From contig NZ_CP046171.1 in NCBI RefSeq assembly GCF_011801125.1, positions 1,302,001 to 1,366,000 of the forward strand: 64,000 nucleotides of DNA, in the 5' to 3' direction. The stretch comes from Nocardia brasiliensis (lineage in GTDB: Bacteria; Actinomycetota; Actinomycetes; Mycobacteriales; Mycobacteriaceae). Below, piece after piece: positions 16,816 to 24,294 of the stretch (the first letter of the stretch is position 1; every line of letters begins with the position of its first letter). A model generated the notes under the pieces. The model did no database searches and had not been told where the DNA came from. It saw nothing but the letters and a program-made list of their open reading frames with translations. Made by a program: the position numbers and the translations under genes.

Positions 16816-17795
16816 TCACAACTTTCGCCGGCGCATTGAACACCGGATTGCGGCGCGCACTGGAGGACGACCCCAAGGTACTGCTCATGGGCGAGGACAT
16901 CGGGCGCCTCGGTGGTGTGTTCCGGGTGACCGACGCGTTGCAGAAGGACTTCGGCAACAATCGGGTCATAGACACGCCGCTGGCCGAATCCGGTATCGTC
17001 GGCACGGCTTTCGGCATGGCGCTGCGCGGCTTCCGGCCGGTGTGCGAGATCCAGTTCGACGGATTCGTCTACCCCGCCTTCGACCAGATCGTCTCGCATG
17101 TGGCGAAGATCCACTACCGGACCCAGGGAAAGGTCATCGCGCCCATCACGATTCGCATTCCGTTCGGTGGCGGGATCGGTTCGGTGGAGCATCATTCGGA
17201 ATCGCCGGAAGCCTATTTCGCGCACACCGCCGGGTTGCGCGTGATGAGTCCGAGCAATCCCGCCGACGCGTATCTGATGATCCGCCAGGCGATCGCGCTG
17301 GACGACCCGGTGATCTTCTTCGAGCCCAAGCGGCGCTACTGGGACAAGGCCGACGTCGATTTCCTCGCGCTGGATCGGGACGGCGATCTGCCGCTGGAGC
17401 GCGCCAGGGTCTGCACCGTGGGCGGTGACGCCACCGTCGTCGCCTACGGCGGCACCGTCGCCACCGCCCTGACCGCCGCGAAAATCGCTGCCGAGGAAGG
17501 GCATTCGCTCGAAGTGATCGACCTGCGCAGTCTCTCGCCGATCGATTTCGACACCATCGAGCAGTCGGTGGCCAAGACCGGCAGGCTCGTCATCACGCAC
17601 GAGGCGCCGGTGTTCGCCGGCCTCGGCGCCGAGATCGCGGCGCGGATCACCGAGCGGTGCTTCTATCACCTGGAGGCGCCGGTGCTGCGGGTCGGCGGAT
17701 TCGATATCCCGTATCCCCCGGCTAAGCTCGAGAAGTTCCATCTCCCCGATCCCGACCGCATTCTCGCCGCGGTGGATCGAACGCTCGCCGCTTGA
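16812..17795 (+). CDS. bkdB: Branched-chain 2-oxoacid (or pyruvate) dehydrogenase E1 beta
   Basis: A 327-aa partner of the alpha subunit. The pyrimidine-binding domain has VLLMGEDIGRLGGVFRVTDAL, DTPLAESGIVGTAFGMAL and PFGGGIGSVEHHSESPEAYF. The transketolase C-terminal domain has VDLRSLSPIDFDTIEQSVAKTGRLVITHEA. The conserved Glu of GEDIG contacts ThDP. It overlaps the alpha gene by four bases, so a 1:1 ratio is expected. E2 follows after a 30-bp gap. Confidence 0.92.
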   Translation: MITTFAGALNTGLRRALEDDPKVLLMGEDIGRLGGVFRVTDALQKDFGNNRVIDTPLAESGIVGTAFGMALRGFRPVCEIQFDGFVYPAFDQIVSHVAKIHYRTQGKVIAPITIRIPFGGGIGSVEHHSESPEAYFAHTAGLRVMSPSNPADAYLMIRQAIALDDPVIFFEPKRRYWDKADVDFLALDRDGDLPLERARVCTVGGDATVVAYGGTVATALTAAKIAAEEGHSLEVIDLRSLSPIDFDTIEQSVAKTGRLVITHEAPVFAGLGAEIAARITERCFYHLEAPVLRVGGFDIPYPPAKLEKFHLPDPDRILAAVDRTLAA

Positions 17796-17825
17796 CGCCG
17801 GTACGCCGCAGTGAGAGGTGCCCAC

Positions 17826-19232
17826 GTGGAAGATCGTGCCAACGAGCCCGGCCCGGGGAACGTCCTGGAATTCCGCCTCCCCGATCTCGGGGAGGGACTC
17901 GCCGACGCCGAACTGGTGTCCTGGTCGGTCGGGGTCGGCGACGAGGTGGAACTCAACCAGACGATCGCCGAGGTGGAGACGGCGAAGGCGGTGGTGGCGC
18001 TGCCTTCGCCGTTCGCCGGACGGGTGGTCGAATTGCTCGCGGAACCGGGCCAGACCGTGCCGGTCGGTGCGCCGCTGATCCGCATCGGCAGCGATCAGGC
18101 GCCCGCGCAACCGCCGCAGGACAGCGCGGCGGGCGAGACGAACGGCAACGGTCGCACCGCGGTGCTCGTCGGCTACGGGCCGGAAGGGGAAGCTGTGTCC
18201 AGGCGGCGCAGGCCCGCCGCCGCGCCGAACCCGCTGCCACCGCAGGGTGGTGATACACCCGAATCGATCCCGGAACAGCCTGCGGCACAGCTGGTTTCAT
18301 CTGGCGATGCCGACAGTGCGGCGCGGCTGTCCACCGCTCGCGCCGCCGCGACGCCCGCGGCGCGGCGCCTGGCCCGCGAACTCGGCATCGATCTGTGGTT
18401 CGTCGCGGGCTCCGGCCCCGGTGGTGCCGTTACGGTGGACGACGTGCGGGGTGCGGTCCCCGTTTCCCAACCCCGCGCGACCGCGCCCGCCCCGGCCGGG
18501 GATACGCACGCCGACCCGAGCAGACCACAGGCGAGGGAGGAGCGGGTGCCGATCACCGGCGTCCGCAAGCGCACCGCGGCGGCGATGCTGGCGAGTGCGC
18601 GCACCATTCCGCAGGCCAGTACCTTCGTCACCCTCGATTTCACCGCGTCGATGGAACTGCTCGACCACCTGCGCAGCACGAAACCCTTCGCCGGGCTCAC
18701 CCTCACCCCGCTCGCGCTGGTGGCGAAGTCCGCGCTCGCCGCGCTCGTCGAGTTCCCCGGCATCAATACGTTTTGGGACGAACAGAATCAGGAGATCGTC
18801 ACCAAGCACTACGTGAATCTCGGCATCGCGGTGGCCACCGACCGCGGCCTGCTGGTACCGAACGTCAAAGAAGCGCAGTCGCTGAGCCTGCGCGATCTGA
18901 CCAGGGAGATCGGCTGGCTGGCCGAGACCGCCCGCTCCGGCGGCGCGAGCCCCACCGACCTGCGCGGCGGCACCTTCACCATTACCAATGTCGGCGTCTT
19001 CGGTGTCGACACCGGTGTGCCGCTGGTGAATCCAGGTGAGGCGGCGATCCTGTGCCTCGGCTCGATCCGCAAGCGCCCGTGGGTGTTCCGCGACGAGCTC
19101 GCCGTCCGCTGGGTCACCACGCTGGGCATCAGCTTCGATCACCGCATGATCGACGGCGAACTCGCCTCCCGGTTCCTGTCGACGACCGCCTCGCTGCTGG
19201 AGGACCCGCTGACGCTGCTGAGCCGCATCTGA
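17826..19232 (+). CDS. bkdC: Dihydrolipoamide acyltransferase E2 of the same 2-oxoacid dehydrogenase complex
   Basis: A 468-aa E2. One N-terminal lipoyl domain: FRLPDLGEGLADAELVSW, lipoyl Lys54 in VETAKAVVALPS. A Pro/Ala-rich linker leads to the peripheral subunit-binding domain (ATPAARRLARELGIDLWFVAG and GGAVTVDDVRG), then a second linker and the catalytic domain with SFDHRMIDGELASRF, whose His and Asp are catalytic. GTG 17826 is chosen because GAGAGG lies 7 nt upstream; GTG 17811 would add 5 residues. The E3 lipoamide dehydrogenase is not in the window. Confidence 0.93.
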   Translation: MEDRANEPGPGNVLEFRLPDLGEGLADAELVSWSVGVGDEVELNQTIAEVETAKAVVALPSPFAGRVVELLAEPGQTVPVGAPLIRIGSDQAPAQPPQDSAAGETNGNGRTAVLVGYGPEGEAVSRRRRPAAAPNPLPPQGGDTPESIPEQPAAQLVSSGDADSAARLSTARAAATPAARRLARELGIDLWFVAGSGPGGAVTVDDVRGAVPVSQPRATAPAPAGDTHADPSRPQAREERVPITGVRKRTAAAMLASARTIPQASTFVTLDFTASMELLDHLRSTKPFAGLTLTPLALVAKSALAALVEFPGINTFWDEQNQEIVTKHYVNLGIAVATDRGLLVPNVKEAQSLSLRDLTREIGWLAETARSGGASPTDLRGGTFTITNVGVFGVDTGVPLVNPGEAAILCLGSIRKRPWVFRDELAVRWVTTLGISFDHRMIDGELASRFLSTTASLLEDPLTLLSRI

Positions 19233-19317
19233 GGTGCTCGCCGGGGAACTCGGAATGTCACCTGGGGGAAACATTGCCGGGGGTTTGCCGTAAAGAACGG
19301 CGACTAGTTGTTTACCC

Positions 19318-20703
19318 ATGGGAGAGGCAGCGCATTCCGTCGACAGCCGGTTGCCGTTCGGTCGGCAGCTGACCTTCGGCATCCAGCATGTTCTGATCAT
19401 GTACACCGGGTGCATCACGGTGCCGCTGGTGTTCGGGGCGGCGGTGGGGCTGGACCGGAGCACGGTCGGGCTGCTGATCAGCGCGGACCTGCTCATCGCC
19501 GGGGTGATCACGCTGGTGCAGAGCCTGGGCATCGGCAGGCTGGCCGGCGCGCGGTTGCCGATCATCTGCGGGGCGACCTTCATCGCGCTGGACCCGATGG
19601 TGCTGATCGCCAAGGAGTACGGGATGGCGGCGGTATACGGGTCGATGATGGTCGGCGGTGTGGTCGGAGTGGCGCTGGCCTGGCCGTTCGCCCGGATGGC
19701 CAGGTTCTTTCCGCCGCTGGTCTCCGGGACGGTGCTGACCATCGTCGGTGTCTCGCTGATCGGGTCGGCGGGCAGGCTGATCATCGGAAACGATCCGGCG
19801 GCGCCATCGTTCGCGACGCCGTCGCATATCGCGCTGGCGGCCGTGGTGGTGGTGCTCGCGGTCGGCTTCATGTGTGTCGCGCACGGGATGTGGTCGCAGC
19901 TCGGGGTGCTGTTCGCGCTGGCGGTGGGGATCGTGATCGCGGTGCCGATGGGGCTGGTGGTCACCGACGGCATCGGCGAGGCCGCCTGGGTCGGCCTGCC
20001 CGAGCCGTTCCATTTCGGCGCGCCGCAGTTCCCGATCGCGGCCGTGGTGGCGATGAGCATCGTGATGGCGATCGTGTTCGCCGAGTCGACGGCGAGCATG
20101 CTGGCGATCAGCGAGATCACCGGAAAGCCGGTCGGCAGGGCCGATCTGGCCCGCGGCCTGATCGGCGACGGACTGTCCGGCGTGCTCGGCGGCGTCTTCA
20201 CCGCGTTCGTGGACTCGATGTTCAACCAGAACGTCGGCGCCGTCGCGGCGACCAGGGTGCACAGCCGCTACGTGACCGCGACCAGCGGCGCGATCCTGGT
20301 GGTGCTCGGGGTGCTGCCGCGCTTCGGTGAGGTCGTCGCGGCGGTGCCGAAACCCGTTGTCGGTGGGGTCGGTCTGGTCCTGTTCGCGACGATCGCCATC
20401 GTCGGCATCGATACCCTGCGCAAGGCCGACATCGGCGACCGGGTCAATGCCGTCATCGTCGCCACCTCGCTCGGCGTCGGGTTGCTTCCGGTGCTGGCGA
20501 AGGGCATGTTCGACAAGTTCCCGTCCTCGGTGCAGATCCTGCTCGACAGTGGCATCGCGATGGGCGCGGTGACGGTGTTCGCACTGAACCTGCTGTTCAA
20601 CCACAGCCGGGTCGGGGCATACGCGCGCCGCGACGAACTCGCCGATGCGCCTGTCGCACAGCTGGATCCGCCCACGGTAGCGGCAAGCACCGCACCGGCC
20701 TAG
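19318..20703 (+). CDS. NCS2-family nucleobase:cation symporter (uric acid/xanthine permease type)
   Basis: A 461-aa permease with about 14 helices. SFGIQH-like FGIQHVLIMYTGCITVPLVFG opens the protein. The signature of the xanthine/uric-acid group is FNQNVGAVAATRVHSRYV, and the proton- and substrate-binding region AIVFAESTASMLAISE supplies the conserved Glu. It is expected to import a purine or uric acid with protons across the inner membrane. It is next to a converging BenE gene, but no purine-degradation genes are nearby. Confidence 0.9.
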   Translation: MGEAAHSVDSRLPFGRQLTFGIQHVLIMYTGCITVPLVFGAAVGLDRSTVGLLISADLLIAGVITLVQSLGIGRLAGARLPIICGATFIALDPMVLIAKEYGMAAVYGSMMVGGVVGVALAWPFARMARFFPPLVSGTVLTIVGVSLIGSAGRLIIGNDPAAPSFATPSHIALAAVVVVLAVGFMCVAHGMWSQLGVLFALAVGIVIAVPMGLVVTDGIGEAAWVGLPEPFHFGAPQFPIAAVVAMSIVMAIVFAESTASMLAISEITGKPVGRADLARGLIGDGLSGVLGGVFTAFVDSMFNQNVGAVAATRVHSRYVTATSGAILVVLGVLPRFGEVVAAVPKPVVGGVGLVLFATIAIVGIDTLRKADIGDRVNAVIVATSLGVGLLPVLAKGMFDKFPSSVQILLDSGIAMGAVTVFALNLLFNHSRVGAYARRDELADAPVAQLDPPTVAASTAPA

Positions 20704-20745
20704 ATGCTCGGGCCCGCGCCGGAACTCGGCGTCGCGCCCGACTGC

Positions 20746-21966
20746 TCAGTGCCTGAGCGACAAGACCTTTCGTGCGACCAGACCGGCGAGCAGGGCCCAG
20801 AAGGCGGCGCCGATCCCGGCGAAGCCGACGCCGGAGGCGGCGATGAGGAAAGTGAGCACGCCTGCCTCGCGGTGCTTTTCGGAGCCGAGGGCGCCGGTGA
20901 GCGCGGCGGCCAGGGTGGTGAGCAGTGCCAGGCCCGCGACCGTTTCCAGGACACCCGCGGGGGCGGTGGCGATGAACGTGACCACGGCCGCCGAGGCGAG
21001 CGTGATGCCCAGGTACACGGTGCCCGCGGTGAAGGTGGCGAGCCAGCGCTTCTTCGGATCGGGGTGCGCGGTGGGCGCGGCGGACAGCGCCGCGCTGATC
21101 GCGGCCAGGTTGATGGCGTGGCCGCCCGCGGGTGCGCCGATGATCGTGCCGAGGCCGGTCACGGTCATCGCCGCCCGCCAGGGGATCAGGTAGCCGAACG
21201 ACTTCATCACGGCGGTGCCGGGAATGTTCTGCGAGGCCATGGTGACGATGTAGAGCGGTATCGCGACGCCGATGATCGCCTGCCAATTCCAGTGCGGGAC
21301 AGTCAATTCCACTGTCGGAACCATGGCGGCGAGATCGAGCCCGCGGTGCTGGACCAGAATGCTGATGCCGGAGCCGATCGCCGCGGTGCCGAATGCCGCG
21401 ATCACCGCCCAGCGCTTGGCGAAGCGTTGCAGGATCAGCCAGACCAGGATCACCGGCACCACCACCGCCGGGCTGGTCTGCACCGCCTTGACCGGCGCCA
21501 GGCACAGCGGCAGCAGCACGCCCGCCAGCATGGCCTGGGCGATCTCGACCGGAATCGCGGCGACCAGGTTGCCGAGCCGCTGCCACAGACCGGTGATCAC
21601 GATCAACACCCCGGTGAGCACGAACGCCCCGACCGCGGCGGGCCAGCCGCCTGCCACCGCGCCCGTGCTCGCGAGCAGCGCGGCACCGGGGGTTGACCAG
21701 GCCAGCGTGATCGGCATCCGATACCGGAAGCTGAGCAGCATCATGCCGATCGCGGGGGTCAGGCACACCGCGAGCAGCCCGGACGCCGCCTGCGCCGGAC
21801 TCGCGCCCGCGGCGCCGAGTCCGCTCAGCACCACCGCGAACGAACTGGTGAAGCCCACCAGCGCGGTGACGGCACCGGCGCCTAGCGGCTGTCCGAGTCC
21901 GACGGCGGCGGGCGGTGGCGCGTACTCCTCGGCGGGTGCCGCGGGCGCCGAGGAAAGGTTCGACAT
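20746..21966 (-). CDS. benE: BenE-type benzoate/H+ symporter
   Basis: A 406-aa membrane protein with about 12 helices. Family segments are ALVGFTSSFAVVLSGLGAAG, ITLAWSTPGAALLAS, IPVEIAQAMLAGVLLPLC and IIGAPAGGHAINLAAISAAL. BenE imports benzoate, but no aromatic-ring catabolic genes lie near it, so the true substrate may differ. ATG 21966 is used because AGGA is 8 nt upstream; a GTG 36 bases earlier is unsupported. The C-terminus converges with the NCS2 gene. Confidence 0.88.
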   Translation of the reverse strand: MSNLSSAPAAPAEEYAPPPAAVGLGQPLGAGAVTALVGFTSSFAVVLSGLGAAGASPAQAASGLLAVCLTPAIGMMLLSFRYRMPITLAWSTPGAALLASTGAVAGGWPAAVGAFVLTGVLIVITGLWQRLGNLVAAIPVEIAQAMLAGVLLPLCLAPVKAVQTSPAVVVPVILVWLILQRFAKRWAVIAAFGTAAIGSGISILVQHRGLDLAAMVPTVELTVPHWNWQAIIGVAIPLYIVTMASQNIPGTAVMKSFGYLIPWRAAMTVTGLGTIIGAPAGGHAINLAAISAALSAAPTAHPDPKKRWLATFTAGTVYLGITLASAAVVTFIATAPAGVLETVAGLALLTTLAAALTGALGSEKHREAGVLTFLIAASGVGFAGIGAAFWALLAGLVARKVLSLRH

Positions 21967-22179
21967 TGTGGCGATCCTGCCGGTAACTGGACTGCCGGTC
22001 ACGGGCCAGTGCGGGGAAACTGGCCTGAATTCGGTGCGGGTGGGTACGGGTGTGGGTGTACCGGGTCGCGGTGCCTTACCGATGAGTAGTGCTGGGGTGC
22101 AGACACATTGCCCTGCTCAGATGCGTAATGTTGAAGGTATTCGGTGCGCGAAGGTGCGATTTCTGAACGAGGAGCTGGG

Positions 22180-22998
22180 TTGAGCGCGGTACTGATCTCG
22201 CCGGAGGAGCTTCGAGAAGCCTTGTCGGACAGGCAGGTTCGCCTGCTCGACGTGCGATGGGCGCTAGGCGACCCGGACGGCCCGCAGCATTACCTCGCCG
22301 GCCACATCCCCGGCGCGGTGTTCGTCGACATGGAAACCGAGCTGGCCGCGCCGCCCTCGCCCGCGCGCGGCAGACACCCGCTTCCCGATATCGCGCAACT
22401 GGAGAAGTGCGCGCGCAGCTGGGGCATTCGCCAGGGCGACGCGGTGGTCGTCTACGACGCGACCGGCGGCATGGCCGCGGCGCGGGCCTGGTGGCTGCTG
22501 CGCTGGGCAGGCATCGCCGACGTGCGCATTCTCGACGGCGGGCTGCCCGGATGGATGCGCGCGGACGGCGCGCTGGCCACCGGCACCGAGCCCGATCCCG
22601 AACCCGGCGATGTCGAGCTGACCCCGGGGCATCTGCCGGTGATCGACGCCGACGCGGCCGCCCGCTGGCGCGGCCATCTGCTGGATGCCCGTGCGGGCGA
22701 GCGCTATCGCGGTGAGGTGGAGCCGATCGACCCGCGCGCGGGCCACATTCCCGGCGCCGTCAGCGCGCCGACCGTCGAGAACCTGGACGCCAGCGGCCGC
22801 TTCCGTGCCGCGGCCGAATTACGCGACCGTTTCGCGGGATTCACCGCCGAGCCGGTCGCGGTGTATTGCGGGTCCGGCGTCACGGCCGCCCATCAGGTCG
22901 CGGCGCTGGCCGTCATCGGCATCGAGGCCGCGCTGTACCCGGGCTCCTGGTCGCAGTGGTCCAACGACCCGAAGCGGCCGGTCGCCACCGGAGCCTGA
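22180..22998 (+). CDS. sseA: Two-domain rhodanese, 3-mercaptopyruvate/thiosulfate sulfurtransferase
   Basis: A 272-aa sulfurtransferase. The first rhodanese domain is inactive (VVVYDATGGMAAARAWW with Asp at the Cys position). The second has catalytic Cys230 in VYCGSGVTA. CGSGVTA favours mercaptopyruvate sulfurtransferase over thiosulfate sulfurtransferase (CRKGVTA-type). The TTG at 22180 is chosen because AGGAG is 5 nt upstream; GTG 22144 would add 12 residues. It is divergent from BenE. The product is cytoplasmic and may supply persulfide sulfur or detoxify cyanide. Confidence 0.9.
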   Translation: MSAVLISPEELREALSDRQVRLLDVRWALGDPDGPQHYLAGHIPGAVFVDMETELAAPPSPARGRHPLPDIAQLEKCARSWGIRQGDAVVVYDATGGMAAARAWWLLRWAGIADVRILDGGLPGWMRADGALATGTEPDPEPGDVELTPGHLPVIDADAAARWRGHLLDARAGERYRGEVEPIDPRAGHIPGAVSAPTVENLDASGRFRAAAELRDRFAGFTAEPVAVYCGSGVTAAHQVAALAVIGIEAALYPGSWSQWSNDPKRPVATGA

Positions 22999-23006
22999 GC
23001 GCCGAT

Positions 23007-23711
23007 TCAGCGACAGCCGCGCGCCACCGCGTGCAGGGCCGCGCGGTCGGCGGTGGTCACCGGTAGGTCGTAGCGGGCGGCGACGGTGAGATACCGGCCC
23101 GCGTAGAAGCAGTGGTTGGCACGGGCCGGTGGCAGCCACGCGGCCGGTGTCCGGTCGCCCTTGGCCTGGTTGGCGCGGCCGTCGGTGGCCAGCAGGTTGA
23201 CCTCGAGATCGTTGGCGAAGCGGATCCGCCGCTCGCGCGGCCACCGGGCGGCGCCCAGGTCCCAGGCTGCGGCCAGCGGATACACGTGATCAATCTGCAC
23301 GTCGTTGGCGTGGGCCTTGGCGAAGGTGAGCTCTTTGCCGGTGTAGGGGTCGTGCAGGATGCCGCCGACCACCACACAACCGCCGGTCCCCAGCCGGACA
23401 CGCACCTCGACGAGCTGGCGGGCCAGCACGTTGTTTCGGGTGTCGCAGCCGTCGTGCCCGCCGGGGCCGTCGTTGTCGTCGGACCACGCGGTCCCGAACA
23501 CGCAGCCCTGCCCGGGTCCGCACCCGCGTTCGTAACCCCCGGGATGCGGCCGATGCGGCACCACGCGCACCGCCGTCAGCAGGCGTTCCAGCTCGATTCT
23601 GGTCGGGCTACCGGGGGCGGGCGGCACCGCGCCGTCGCCCGGTAGCGCGCAGCCGGTGGCGCACAGCAGCACGAGCAGGCCGAGCAGCCAACGCCGAAGG
23701 TCCGCACCCAT
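23007..23711 (-). CDS. Secreted lipoprotein with HNH/DUF1524-type nuclease domain
   Basis: A 234-aa protein. The N-terminus LLGLLVLLCATGC is a lipoprotein signal with lipobox ATGC (Cys20), so it is expected to be anchored outside the membrane. The domain has VQIDHVYPLAAAWDLGA, in which D-H is the core of the HNH beta-alpha-metal site, and NDLEVNLLATDGRANQAKGDRTPAAWLPP, the conserved Asn/Lys-rich second half. Several cysteines (GCGPGQGC, GCDTRN, GGC) may form disulfides. Probable extracellular DNase; substrate not shown. Confidence 0.82.
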   Translation of the reverse strand: MGADLRRWLLGLLVLLCATGCALPGDGAVPPAPGSPTRIELERLLTAVRVVPHRPHPGGYERGCGPGQGCVFGTAWSDDNDGPGGHDGCDTRNNVLARQLVEVRVRLGTGGCVVVGGILHDPYTGKELTFAKAHANDVQIDHVYPLAAAWDLGAARWPRERRIRFANDLEVNLLATDGRANQAKGDRTPAAWLPPARANHCFYAGRYLTVAARYDLPVTTADRAALHAVARGCR

Positions 23712-23782
23712 GACGCCAGATGTACCCGCAGGGACCGACATTCAGCGAACCCGAGGTGCGGCGGTGGTTCAGCGGGCGTCCC

Positions 23783-24145
23783 TCACAGCCAGGCGCGGGC
23801 CAGCAGCTCGTCGTCGGCGAGCTCGCTCGTGCGCGGCGGGAACCGGGTGGCCGAGATCGACTCCGCGTGTACCCCGTCGTGCCCGATCAGCCACGAGCCG
23901 CCGCGTTCCTCGCATTCGGCCAGTTTGGCGAAGGTGGCGAGCAGGAAGGTGATGGCCTCGTGCGGGTCGGCCGTGCGGGCCAGGCGCTGCGACTCACCGG
24001 GGCGGGACAGGTCGAGCCACACGCCGGACTGGCCGTCCAACCGCATGCCGACGATCTTCTCGGCCTTGATGAAGGTGAATTTGCGCCGCTCCCACGGCGT
24101 CGTCGGCGTGAAGCTCTGCTCGAGAACCTGGAGCAGAATCGTCAT
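23783..24145 (-). CDS. Hypothetical protein, 120 aa
   Basis: Not recognised. It is a soluble, mixed alpha/beta protein with TPTTPWERRKFTFIKAEKIVGMRLDGQSG near the start, then KLAECEERGGSWLIGHDGV and a final acidic tail SELADDELLARAWL. The ATG at 24145 follows GGAGGCAGCC, a good ribosome site; a GTG 24 bases upstream is possible. No signal peptide or membrane helix. It is divergent from the SNF2 helicase gene across 149 bp and 71 bp downstream of the HNH lipoprotein's start, on the same strand; both are transcribed leftward. Confidence 0.6.
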   Translation of the reverse strand: MTILLQVLEQSFTPTTPWERRKFTFIKAEKIVGMRLDGQSGVWLDLSRPGESQRLARTADPHEAITFLLATFAKLAECEERGGSWLIGHDGVHAESISATRFPPRTSELADDELLARAWL

Positions 24146-24294
24146 GGCTGCCTCCGCTTCCGTTGACACCTGACCGCGATTGTTTCTGCGATGACCAGCG
24201 GATATTCAAGTATGTTCCGCTGCGGCCCAGAAATCCAGAAAAGCCGGATCACGGCGGCCGTGGCGCTGTCGGACCCACCTGCTTGGATGGGCTG

